Assembly (NCBI GenBank): GCA_902651635.1
Contig: CACRSC010001925.1
Location: forward strand, 393,192 to 417,110
Reading direction: 5' to 3'
DNA from: Mastigamoeba balamuthi
Taxonomy: Eukaryota; Evosea; Mastigamoebida; Mastigamoebidae
DNA length: 23,919 nucleotides
Shown here: positions 1 through 11,117 of the stretch, piece by piece
How positions within the stretch are numbered: the first letter of the stretch is position 1
Layout of the letters: the number at the start of each line of letters is the position of its first letter
Made by a program: the position numbers and the translations under genes
Notes under the pieces: generated by a model
Databases searched by the model: none
The model's input: the letters and a program-made list of their open reading frames with translations, nothing else
What the model was told of the DNA's origin: nothing

Positions 1-1027
1 ATCAATTGAGAGTTTGCCGGGCTTTATTGGGCTGACTTTGTATTAGCAAATGATGAAATGATATTCAGTCTTGTAGTACTCGGCGCAAACTTTGCGGCAG
101 CACTCTTAGTTTATAAAGAGGATGGTTTCTGCCGGGATGGGCTGCAATGGTGGGCCAGCAGCAGATGCAATTGTAGTACAACTGCAGTGTTCACAGATGA
201 GATGTACATGATTTTTTGTTTGTACTTATCACAAACTTCCCTTGTATGTGCAGTTTTATGATTTTGAATTTTATTGAAGTATCTAAGAGGTATCATTTGT
301 GATTTGTTTGCTCTTTGTAGTTGTATGTGGAATTGCATGGTATGTACATCTCATTCATAGTATACTTCTTTATAGTGCAGATTAATCTGCTTCTAGGGTA
401 TTAGGTTAATTTATTCTGAAAGAGAGGTGCTTGCATCTGATCATGTGTAAGACGACTTCAGAATGTATCCTGGAATAATATGTTATTGTGCTTCATGTGG
501 TTTGACATTGTGTGGGTAGCTGTTATCTAGTCAGTCTCTTATGCATGCTATTTGGACTACTTTAATAGCTTTACTGATCAGAGTTTCTTTCTTTGGTTCA
601 TGCATCATAAATAATAGTGAACTGAATTGGAGTGGTGTCTAAGTAATTTAGGCTTGGATATTGACTCAGTCATTTTGTCTGTCATGAGGGATTTTAGTAA
701 TGTTGCAGAGGGCTGTTTGAATTGCTTGTATGAAAGCAAAAGACCACAACTCATATTTAGTATTCACACGAAAATTTCAGAAATATCAGCAGAAACTGAC
801 ACTTACCATCATCTCTTTCTGACTGATCTTTCTTGGTTTTACCAACTCTGTTTCAGCAAAAAGATCCTGGATTTTCGAGTGTTTCACTAAAGCAGTAAAT
901 TGCCTTGAAAATTACCTATGGCAGTGCCTTGCACAAACAGAGCATGATTCACATGAGCCAAAAGCTTGGAATCGATACCTCGTCTGAACGTGAATGGTTC
1001 AGTTTGCGTTGTACTCGCGTCGCGGAG
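1..1027. other. AT-rich intergenic sequence, no gene recognised
   Basis: No open frame here looks coding: the ones present are short, lack the GC-rich third positions of the real genes, and some have no ATG. Base composition up to about position 890 is visibly AT-rich (23 G/C in the first 60 bases) and becomes mixed to GC-rich as the huntingtin start is approached. I see no tRNA, rRNA or transposon ends. It probably contains the upstream intergenic region and the promoter and 5' UTR of the gene starting at 1110. Confidence 0.5.
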
Positions 1028-1071
1028 AGATACGCGTATCTTTCTTGCGGGTCTGAGAGATATTCGTATCT
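1028..1071. promoter_or_regulatory. Pair of palindromic motifs just upstream of the huntingtin start
   Basis: Positions 1028-1041 read agatacgcgtatct, a perfect 14-base palindrome. Positions 1058-1071 read agatattcgtatct, the same motif with two changes. The copies start exactly 30 bases apart, both are preceded by gag, and the second ends 38 bases before the ATG at 1110. Their position suggests a repeated protein-binding site or a 5' UTR hairpin pair. Function is inference; no known factor is assigned. Confidence 0.35.
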
Positions 1072-1109
1072 GCTGAATCTGCTGACCCAACGACACAAAG
1101 AACAACGCG

Positions 1110-4100
1110 ATGGACCGCGCCGTGGACGGTGTGCGCATGGACTTCTTCCGCGCGCACGACGTCCTGCGCTCGCCGCACGTCTCATCGCTGGCCGACGACC
1201 AGCGCGAGGCTGCGCGCGCCGAGAAGCTCGAGGCGTGCCGCGCCATCGTCGACCACGTCCTCAGCCCCGCCCTACGCGCGATGCCCGACCACCCCAAGCT
1301 CCTCGCTGTGGTCGCTGAGGTCGCCTCCCCTCCCCCCTCCCCCGGATTCCCTTATCCCCGGTTGGCTGGTTCCCTGATTCGCGAATCTTTGAGATATTCC
1401 GGTGTGGAGTTCCCGTTCAAGATAACATGCGATTGATTGCGGGCACCTTAATACGAAATATGCGTTCTCGTTTTCGGGTACTCGACGCATTGAAACGGAT
1501 TTGTGCGCGTGCGGACGTACGCGCTGTGTTTGGGTCCCTGTTGGTTGTGCCTCCCCTGATCAGTTGTTGTTATCTCGTTGTTCTCTGTCGTACACTCTTG
1601 CACGTCTCAGGACGTGTTTCGGCGGTTTACAAACGCTTATTATGCGGGCGCGGCTCTCAATGTGTCGTCGCTGCGTGCTCAACTGCAACTGCAGGCGCTG
1701 CTGCAGACGCAGGGCGACTCGGACATCGGCGTGTGGACCGTCGCCGACGAGGCGCTGAACCGCCTGCTGCGCTCCAACTGCGCCAGCGGCATCCACGCCG
1801 AGCACGTCGCCGCGGCCTTTGCGCGCTGCATGCCCGGCGGCCCGCGCAAGTTCGGCCCGCGGGCGCAGCGCTCTGCCCTGGCCAAGTTCGCCGCCATCGT
1901 CGGCCGCGTGCGCCCCGAGCGCGCCCGGCGCTACGCGTCGCTCTTCGGCGAGACGGCGCGCGCTGTGGCCGGCGCGGGCGACGAGGGCCTCGCCGAGGCG
2001 CTCGCGGCCTCTGCCGACGGCGTCTTCGCGGCCATCGCGCCGCAGATGAAGCTCGAGGACGCCGACGCCGTCGAGCTGGCGCTGCTCCCGATGCTCTCGG
2101 GCTCCTCTGGTGCCCCCACGCGACGCCGCCCGCCCCCCCGCCTCGCGCTCGCTCTGCTGACCCGTGCGCGCCTCGCTTGGCGCGGGGGGTCCCCTCTGCC
2201 TCTGCGCAGCGCCGATCAGGAGGTCGGCGGCGGTGGCGGTGGCGACGCTGTGCAAGCACTTCCCGCTGCCGCGCAACCGGCAGCTCGTGGCGTCGCTGCT
2301 CGAGGACCCGCAGTTCACCCGCGACCCGTGCGCGACGCAGGGCATCCTCTACTGCGTCCACAACCTCGTCAAGCTCACCAGCCCCAGTGCGGGCCGCCCT
2401 CTGCCCCGCCTCCCCTCTGCAGCCAACGCCCCCGCTCCCAGAGACAAAGCAGAGAGCAGACGACCCCATGCTCGCAGCCCTCGTCACTGTCCTCCCGTAC
2501 ATTGCCGCCTGGTCCGCACCCCCTCTTCCCACATCGCTCCTCCCTCGTGCAGGTCTCGAGGAGCTCACCAGCACTTCGCCCCTCCACTGCGTCGTTGCGT
2601 TGCGTTGCTCTTGTTTGTCTATGTCACATTCTCGTCGTTGCTCCTTGCTGTCCCGCTGCTGCGCTGCTGCGCCTGTCGCTGCCGTTGTGCTTCTCCTGTG
2701 GTCGCTGCTTGCCGATGCCGCGCTGCCTGCTCGCTCTGCCGCGCCTCCTCTCTGCCCGCGCAGCCTGCAGCACGAGGAGCAGGCCGTCGTCGGCGCTGCG
2801 CTCGAGCTGCTGCAGCAGGCCTTCCAGGACTACGGCCCGGGCGCCGCCCTGTGGGAGCTCCCCGAGTGCCTCTCGTGCGCCTCGCAGATCCTCCCGCTCG
2901 TCCGCCAGCACGCCTACTCGCCGTCGTCGCGCGTCAGCACCAAGGCCGTCGCCGTCGCCGTCCTCGCGCAGATCTGCCGCGCGGCCCCGGACCTCTTCAG
3001 CGCCGCGCTGCTGGCCGCCGGCGACTCGCTCTCGGCGCTCGGCGCGCACCTCACTGACGGCGACCCGCTGCTGCGCGGGGCCACCGCGGCGCTGCTGGGC
3101 GCCGCCGTCTCGAGCCTCGCCGACGCGGGGCTCTCGGAGCGCCTCGCGCGCCTCGCCGACGCCGCCAGCGTCGTCGACGTCGTCGTCTCGTGCGCCCGCG
3201 ACGCGTCGGCCGTGACGTCGCGCATGGCCTGCGCGGCGCTGGCGGCCTGCGCGCGCTCGCTGGCCGTCGCCGCCGACGCCCGCTGGAAGCGCGCGGCCTA
3301 CGACGCGGCCTGCGCGCTGGTCGCGACGAGCGGCGAGGCGTACTGGCTCGTGCGCATCGAGGTCTGCGACTGCCTCGCGCGCCTCGACTACCGCGCACTC
3401 GCCTTCGCCGAGGAGGCGCTGCGCGGGACGCCGCGGATGCCGCGCGGGCACCTGCAGCAGCAGGCCGTCGACTTTGTGCTCAGCCAGCTCGCCAGCGAGG
3501 ACGCGCGCGTGCGCCACGCCGCCGCCTGCGCGCTCTCGGCGATGGCCCGCGGGCTCTGGCTCTGCTCGGCCCTCGACGCCGAGGGCGGCGCCGCCGCGCG
3601 CGACGCGGCCGCCGACGCCGCGGGCCCCGCGTGCGCGGGCGACGACGCGCGACTGCGCGCCAACGTGGCGTTCGTCGCGCGCTGCGCGGCGCAGCGGCTG
3701 TCGCCCGGCCACCCCGAGCAGGCCGTCAAGGGCATGTACCACGCGCTGCTCTGCCTCGCCCGCGAGTACGGCGGGGCCTCGCCTGCCCCCGGCGCCCCCG
3801 CGGGCCCCAACATGCTCTGCCACCTGCTCGACGACGTCGCCCCGCTCGCCCTCGAGCGCCTCGCCGACTCGCCCATCGCCGTCGACCTCGACCTCCACAT
3901 CGACATCATGAACGTGCGCCACCGCCTCCTCTCTGCTCTCTCGGATCTCTCTGACGTGGCCTTGCAGCTGCTGGCGCTGCTGGGGAGGGAGGGCAAGCGG
4001 TTCTTCGAGCCGCACGCGATGGCGACGCTGCGCCACGTGATGCGCGTGCTCAGCATGCACGCCGTCATCGCCGAGGGCCGCGGGCCGCTCCCCGCGGAGT

Positions 4101-7100
4101 TCCGCGTAGGCAACCTCGGCTCCTTCTGTGCGCCCAGCGCGTCTGCCTCGCGTTTTCCCCTCGGTTGCCGCGTCTCACCGCTCGCAAATCGCGCGGGCAG
4201 TCTCCGGGATCCGGTCGCAGTCGTCGTCAGGGATGCTGGGGTGCTTTGTGAACCACCAGCCGTCGCTGGACCTGTTCCAGCGGCTCTACGCGACGTACAC
4301 GAGCGCGCTGACGATGGCCGTCGGCGCCGACAAGTTCGCGGAGCTGCTGTCGACGGCGCTGCGGCTGCTGGCGACGACGATCGCGTGCCTGGGGCCCAAG
4401 GCCACGCAGCACCTCGACGAGGTCGCCGACGCGCTGGCGGCGCTTATGCCGCGCGACCCCGAGGGCTCCATCGACTGCGCCGCGGAGCTCTTCAGGTGCG
4501 CCTTCCCCCCGGAGGCGCCGCCGAGCCGCCAGCCGCCCATCGCGCAGCTCGACGGCGACGACGCCCCGCTCGCCTCGTGGATGCTCGAGACCGAGACATA
4601 CGTGCCTGACTCGGGCTCTCGCACTCAGAGGCGCGTTCCACTCACCTTCACCACTCACCACTCCCCCCTCCCCTCCCTTCGCTCTCTCCTCCCTCTTCGC
4701 TCCCTTGCGCTGTTCTCTTGCCCTTCATGTGTCAATTGCGCCGAGTGGAGAGCAAAGGGACTCGATGGTGCAAGAGCTTGGGTATTTTCTCGCGGATCCC
4801 CTCGGAACCTCGCGAGGGCGCATCTCAGACGTGCTGCTCTGCCTGGTGTGTCCGTCCTGCCAACCGCGTGGTTGGCTGTGTCACAAATGCAAGAGTGGCA
4901 ACCGCTCTCTTTTACCGCTTGCGTTGCAGTCGAGCCCGTGGCAGCCTCTTGCCCGTGCTGCAGCGCTGCGTCTTTCTGGCGGCTGCCTACCGAGGCCGCG
5001 TGACTGGGCCCTTACGACGCCTCTGCAGGAACGAGAGGGCCGTGCGGGTGTTCGAGCCCCTCGTCATCAACGCGATGGCCGAGTACGGCATCTCGTGCAA
5101 CCCGCGCGTCCAGGCGGCCATACTGCGCTTCCTCACTGCTCTCGTCAAAGTCAACGTACGCTCCCGCGCGTGGCACCCGCAGTGGGGCCGCCGTCCAACG
5201 CCCGCCCTCCCGCAGATCAAGTACGGGAAGCTCGACAAGGACGGGGCGTTCCTCCGGGGCGTGCTGGAGCAGTGCAGGGAGCGCGAGGCGTTCCTGAGCC
5301 AGCCAGAGGTCCTGCTGCCCGCCGTCGTCGAGTTCCTCTCGGTGCTCTTCGTCGTCAAGGGCCACCTGCAGCCCTCGGCGTCGCCGCCGTCGTCGCCCGA
5401 CGCCCCAGCGCCGCCGGCGGCAGGCGCGGGCGGCAGCGGGGCGGAGCCGAGCGCCATGTCGCTGCTGGAGATCGCGCAGCTGCCGTCGCAGCCAGCGTCG
5501 TCGCTCTCGTGGGACTGCGTCGTGCAGGCGTTCCTGCCGTCGATCAAATACATCTTCAACGAGCGTACGCTGCTAGCACCCCTTCCCCCTCCCCTATCAC
5601 TGTTTGCTGGCGATGTGCCGCACCGAATCTGAGTGGGTGTCCCCTCCACTGGTTGGGTGGTGTCCCGAGGGAAGCAAGACAGCTTGTGCAGCGCTCCCTC
5701 GGCCAAACCGGCTCCGCCAGCGTTGTTTTCTTTCCCTTGTCGCTACACTTACCGCTCTCAGGGGTGGGGCAACCTGCATCGTGCATGGATGCCGACACTG
5801 TCCCGCCTAGTTTGCAGCGGTCTCTCTCTCTCTCCGATCTTCTCTCCTCTCTGGGACTCGCAACGTGTCTTCTGGATGGCAGCGTCGTGCACCCGCCGCC
5901 TGCCTGCACTGCGCGCTCTGACTGAGGCGGGCGCACAGACATACAGGCGACGGAGCAGGTTTCCGAACTGCGCGAGCGGCTCTTTGCGCACTTTGCGTCG
6001 ATTGCGCCCCGGGACCACACGTTCTTCCGCGTCGTGGCGCTCGTCCTCTTCAAGATGCGCGCGATCGACCCGCCCACGTGGTCCGTGCAGAGCGCCGTCG
6101 TCGCCAACGCGCTCGTCCCGCTGCTCGTCGGCGGCGCGCTCGTCGTCCGGACGCCCGCGCAGGTCTCGTCGCTCTGCTGCCTCTTCCTGACGCTGCACGC
6201 GCCGTCGGTCCCCGAGGACCTCTGGCGCTCCCTCGTCTCGCCGCCGCCCGCCGCCGCGGCCCCCGCGCGCGCCCAGTCGCTGCTGCTGGGCCTCCGCCTG
6301 GCCTGGCAGATGGAGCACTCGGAGGTCCTCCACGCCGCCGCCAGCGACGGCGACAGCGGCGACGCCGACGACGTGGCCTGCGCGCTGCTGCAGCGGCTCG
6401 TAGACGAGACGCTCGCGGCACTGCTCTGCGAGCCCGCGGCCTTCGTGGCGGCGATGGCCGCGCGCGCGCTCTGCGTGCTGCTCGACTGCAACGCGGAGCT
6501 GCTGGCGACGGCGCGCCTGCGGCACGCGGGGCGTCTGCTCGAGTCGCCGCTCCTCGCGCGGCTCCTCGCGTCGCACGCCAGCGACCCGCGCGGGGTCGCC
6601 GCCGCCTGCGCGCTTCTCGCGCGGCTCTGCAGGGCCTCCGAGGGCCCCGAGCTGCCGCGCGCGGCCGCCGAGGCGCTGCACGCCGCGCTCTGCGCCCGCC
6701 TGGAGCTGAGCTCCGCGTCGCTGCCGTCGGCCGCGGCGACGCACGTGCTGCTCTCGGCCTATGCGTCGCTCGTCGTCGACTGCGACGCGGCGCCCGCGGC
6801 CGCCGCGACGCCGCGCCTGCTGCTGCAGCTGCTCTGCCCGCCGCTGGTCCCCGTGAGCGCCGAGCACCGGCGCCAGGAGGCCCGCCAGCAGCAGCGCTCG
6901 CGCAGGGCCTCGGCGTCGCTCGCGCACGCGTGCGCCGACGTTTTGCTGCGCGAGGACCGCAACCACGCGGCGGCCGCGGGCGTCTGCGAGCTGCTGGCCT
7001 CGCCCGCGGGCTGCGCGCTCTCGTACAGCGCCGCGCGCTGCGCCGTGCGGCTGCTGGCGTGCGTGCGTCCGACTGTTGCCCTCGTGCGCTTCGCGGTGCG

Positions 7101-10100
7101 CTGCCTCGTGCCCTGCGCGGCCTACAGCATCCGCGTGGCCACCGAGACGTGGCTCGCGGGCGCCCTCTCGCCCGCCGCCGGCTTCCTCAGCCCCGAGGCC
7201 GACCGCGCCGAGCTCGAGGCGCTCTACGCCGAGTTCCTCTGCTCGCTCGAGCCCCCGTTCATGTTCCCCGACGCCAACGCACGCGCCGCTCTGCTCCCCC
7301 CCTCCCCTCCCCCAACGCTTCTCGCGCTGACTCGGTGCCGCGCGGACCGCACAGGCGGCGTTCAGGGCGTTCCTGGGGCTCGCGGACGTCGTGGAGCCGC
7401 TGCCGAGCGCCGGGGACGCGGGCAGCGGCAGCGGCGGGCTGGCGACGGTGCGCCACGACGATGTGCTGGCCCACGTGGCGTCGCGCTTCCGCCGCGGCTG
7501 CGTGCGGCCGCTCAGCGACCTCTCGCTGCTGCTGCGCGCGGGCGCCGAGCGCTTCGCCGAGGCGCTGGACGCGGGCTGCCTGCGCCCCGAGGCCCTCGCC
7601 GCGTTCCTCGCGGACCCCGCGAGCGCCCCCGTGCGCCCGCTGATCGTCGCGCACGTGCGCCGCGAGGCCCTCGCCTGCGCCGCGCGCCCGCACGACGTCA
7701 GCGTCGTCGAGCCGCCGCCGCTGTGGTCGCGCCGCGTGGCGCTCTGCACGGCCGTCGTCGCCGCCGCGCGGGCGACGGGCGCGCTGGCGCTGCCGCTGCC
7801 CGACGCCGCGGCGCTCTGCACGCGCTGCCTGCGCCAGCTGCTCTCGCAGTGGTCCGCCAGCCGCGCGAGCCCCTACGCCGCCGTGCCGCTCTTCGACCTC
7901 GCCTCCGCGGTGCTCTACGAGTGGCGCGCGCCCGCCGACGCGCCGCCGCTGCCCTCGCAGGCGCCCGCGGAGCTCGCGGAGCTCGTCGCCGCCGCCTGCG
8001 ACGCGTACCGCGCGGTCGTGCAGGCCACGCAGCTGCAGGCCGCCGCCACGCTGGGCTGCGCGCAGGACGACGTCGGCGCCGCCCCTTCCGGCGGCAGCCC
8101 GCTGGTCCCGCTGCTGGCGGTCCTGTTCGCGCCGCAGCCGCAGGAGCGCCCGCGCCTGGGCGCCGTTGTCGCCGAGTCGGCCTGCTCGCTGGCGCTGACG
8201 GCCGCCCGCAGGTTCCCGGGCGTCGTCTACCCGCTGCCGCAGCCCCGCGACGACGCGGGCGGCGGCCCCTGCGGGCTCGCGGGCTCGTCGCCGCTGTTCG
8301 CGACGGTGCTCTCGCGGCTCGCCGACTCGCCCGAGGCGGTGCTGCGGCTCGAGGCGTACCTCTTCGTGACGGCGGGCGTCGAGGGCGCCGAGCAGTTCGC
8401 GCAGGTCTACGCGTCGCTGCGGGCGGTGCTGACCGCGCCCGACGCCGACGGCTCGCTGGGCATCAGCGACGAGCTGCGCGTGCTCGCCCTCCGCACGATG
8501 GTCGCCGCGGCCGTGCGCGCCGCGCTGGGCGACGTCCGCCGCGAGTCCGCGCTGCGCCGCGTCCCGCCGCCCGCTCCGCAGTACCGCTACTCCCACGCGG
8601 CCCGCGAGTACACGGCGGCGCGCAAGAAGATGTCGCGGCGGCTGGGCCCGCTGCACGTGCTCGTCGAGGCCGCGCTGGACCGCATACAGCAGCGCAGCGC
8701 CGTCCCCGAGTGCTCCGGCGCCTGCGCTACGGCCGCCAACGCGTGTGGCAGCAGCGGCAGTGGCGCGGCTGCGCAGCAGCAGACGGCGACGGCTGCGGCG
8801 GCGATCGACGTCGACGCGGTGGCCGCGGCGGCCGAGGAGGAGACCTGGGCCGCGCTCGTGTGGCCAGACGTCAGCCGGCAGGACCTCGGCGGGCGCGCGC
8901 GGGGCTACGGCTTCAACCAGGTGCCGCTCTCGGTGCTCCGCAGGGCCTCGGGCGACGCGCTGCCGCCCTCGGCGCTCTGCGGCGGCCTCGACGTCGCGGC
9001 GCTCGTCTCGGAGCTCGTCGGCCTCGTCGTCGAGCGGCTGCCGCCCGGCGCGCGCCCCGACGCGGCGCAGGGGGCGCAGCAGCCGACGCAGGAGCAGCAG
9101 CAGCAGCAGCAGGCGCCCGCGAGCGTCCTCGAGGCCGAGGCGGTCTACGCGCTGGTGGCGCTGTCGGACCTGCTGGGCCGCGAGCAGCACGAGCGCATGC
9201 TGCCGGCGCTGCTGCGCGTGGCCGCGCAGATGGTCGAGCTGCAGCGGCCCGCGGACCCGGTGCTGGCGTCCAACGTCGTCCTGGCGCTGCTCAAGTTCAT
9301 GGCCGTCGCGACGCCCGTCGACCTCGCGTCGCCCGGGGGCCCGCGGACCAAGCAGGTCGCCGACATCGTGCGCTGGGCCCTCGAGCCCGGCCAGCACCCC
9401 TCGGTGCAGCTCGCGGCGCTGGCGGGCATGCGCTACGTCGCCGAGACGCACGCGCCGGCGCCGCTGCTCGAGCCCGTGCTCATGAAGTTCGTCCTCGCCG
9501 AGCTGCCCTCCTCGGCCGCCCGCGGCGAGCGCATGCAGCTCGCGCTGCTCGAGGCCGCGTTCAGCATCGCCTGCGACGCCAAGCGCTCGGGCCCCGGCCC
9601 CAACGGCGGCGGCAGCTCGTCGTCGTCGGCGACGGCCGCCGACGCGCAGCTGCTGGCGTTCACGCGGCGCGCGCTGGGCGCCGTCCTCGAGCTGGCGATG
9701 CAGCGCGACTGCAGCGTCGCGGTGGCGCGCGCGGTCTTCGCGGGGCTCGGGCGCATGATGGCGAGCGGCGCGCTGACGGCGGAGCAGTGTCGCGCCGTCG
9801 AGGAGCTGGCGCTGCGCAGGTTGCAGTCGCCCACGCACGCCTGCAACAGCACGCGCAGCTTCCTGGCCCTGGGCCTCCTCATCAACTGCATGTACGCCAG
9901 CGACGAGCGCCGCGCCCGCGACCGCGAGGTCCTTGCGCACACGCCCGGCATGCAGGACCAGCTCATGTGAGAGCCCTCGCCCGCCTCTCTCCGAGCCTTC
10001 TTCTGCTCTTAACGGGCTCTGGGCGGGGGGACAGGGCAGACGACATGGACAACGTGGAGAGGGTCAAGGCGCTGTTCTCCAACATCCGCAAGGGCATGTT

Positions 10101-10913
10101 CGCCAACCAGGCCCCGTCGCTGCTCACGTGCGCCACACCCCCCAAGCGTTGCAGCGCAGCTCCGACTGACGCGGGCGGCCATTTTGCAGCGTCGTGGCGA
10201 GGCTGCTCGTGGACCTGTTCAACGCGGACCAGGTGCTGTCGCTGGTGATGAGCGAGATGGCCAAGAGCAAGGAGGACAACCGCGAGTACATCGCGTACGT
10301 GCTCTACAAGGTCGTCCAGCGCCTTGGCCCCGGCGCCCGCCTGGTCTGCGAGTGGGTCGCCATCTGCGCGGCCAACTTCCTCCAGCAGCCGCGCGACTTT
10401 GCCGTCTGGTCGCTCACCGTCGTCTTCCTCGCCGCCTCCCCGTCCCCGCTCCTCAACTCCATGTGCGTCCTGCGCTGTCCCCCCCGCAGCCCCGTGGCCC
10501 AGCAGCCCCGTGGTCCAGCAGCTTTCCTTACTGGCTTGGGCCCGCAGGTTCCCCGACGTCGCCTTCGAGAAGACTGTCGACGACGAGACTTTCCTGCTCG
10601 CAGCTGCCGAGTTTGCCACGTGCAAGGTCCGCTCGCGAGACGGACGACGATGCAAAGGCCCCACTCCGATCGCTGACCACAATCGCGTGCTCTGCAGGAG
10701 CTCGACGTGGTGTCGAGGCACAGACTGTCGGCCAACTTCACGTACTCGCGGGACCCGCTGTTCTCGCGCGTGGCCAGCCTCTTCATGCCCGCCGTGGCGA
10801 TGCCGCCCTCGCCCCCGTCGTCGCTGCCCCCGTCGCCGCCCCACGAGCCGCCGCCGCCTCAGCAGCAAGAGGAGCAGCTGCTCGGGAGCCCCTCGGGGAG
10901 CTCCTCCCGCTGA
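1110..10913 (+). CDS. HTT: Huntingtin orthologue (HEAT-repeat scaffold protein), about 15 exons
   Basis: Huntingtin is a very large cytoplasmic HEAT-repeat scaffold involved in vesicle transport, autophagy and spindle orientation; in animals it pairs with HAP40. Proposed exons: 1110-1319, 1695-2109, 2210-2386, 2553-2590, 2771-4105, 4221-4601, 4829-4845 (17-nt microexon, doubtful), 4930-5155, 5216-5564, 5939-about 7278, about 7355-9966, 10035-10127, 10190-10462, 10548-10626, 10698-10913. Phases agree throughout and give about 2,586 residues, against about 3,140 in human. Landmarks matching human huntingtin in order: HPKLLAVVAE..VADEALN (exons 1-2), IRRSAAVAVATLCKH (exon 3), ALELLQQ, GDPLLRGATAALLG, AYWLVRIEV and DARVRHAAA (exon 5), FEPLVI (5051-5068), ALGLLINCMY (end of exon 11), ERVKALFSNIRKG (exon 12), VVARLL and YVLYKV (exon 13), AVWSLTVVFLAASPSP (exon 13). 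The start at 1110 gives a short N-terminus without polyQ; a second in-frame ATG at 1137 is possible. Human linkers are missing or short. Least certain are exon 4, the 4602-4929 interval and the exon 10/11 junction. Confidence 0.93.
9095..9112 (+). repeat. HTT: Pure (CAG)6 tract coding polyglutamine inside huntingtin
   Basis: Six consecutive CAG codons follow a GAG codon, in a low-complexity segment rich in Q, P, A and G (about 9053-9120, near residue 2077 of the reconstructed protein). The flanking helices match the human segments around ELYSRW and VVSDLF, so the tract sits in what is a Ser/Arg/Pro loop in human huntingtin. The segment is probably a disordered loop between HEAT helices. Confidence 0.8.
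10800..10913 (+). other. HTT: Proline-rich C-terminal tail of huntingtin with QQQ
   Basis: After the last recognisable helix (ending SLFMPAVA) the frame continues for 37 codons dominated by proline and serine (PPSPPSSLPPSPP, then PPPP), followed by QQQ at 10860-10868 and an EEQLLGSPSGSSSR end before TGA at 10911-10913. Human huntingtin ends soon after the corresponding helix, so this tail is an extension. It is likely disordered and resembles in composition the polyQ-proline-rich stretch found at the N-terminus of animal huntingtin. Confidence 0.8.
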
Positions 10914-11117
10914 TGTCACTACCGCGCCCACCGGAAGCACGCAGCAGCAAAGGCGCAGTCAAAACTGGAAGAAGACTACCGCTTTAAGAACTAGCAGCGC
11001 ACTACTGCCAGCCACTCGCTGTTCTGCGAACTGGATGAGGCCACTGCCTGAATCATCCTTATCCGAGATGAATCCGGCGTACTTTCGGATTGCATTTTTC
11101 GAGCAGGGGAAACAACT

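Noticed and set aside
627-890. Open frame in the AT-rich upstream region
   Set aside because: It begins with TTG rather than ATG, has no domain or signal, and its codon use is unlike the real genes.
1427-4609. A single 1,060-codon reading through the first huntingtin introns
   Set aside because: It includes intron sequence (pyrimidine-rich, low complexity) and changes away from the huntingtin frame in several places; the spliced exons align far better.
7259-9940. Very long open frame on the minus strand opposite the huntingtin exon
   Set aside because: It is composed almost entirely of Arg, Gly, Ala, Val and Glu from GC-rich codons read in reverse. It has no domain, whereas the plus strand matches huntingtin over the same span.
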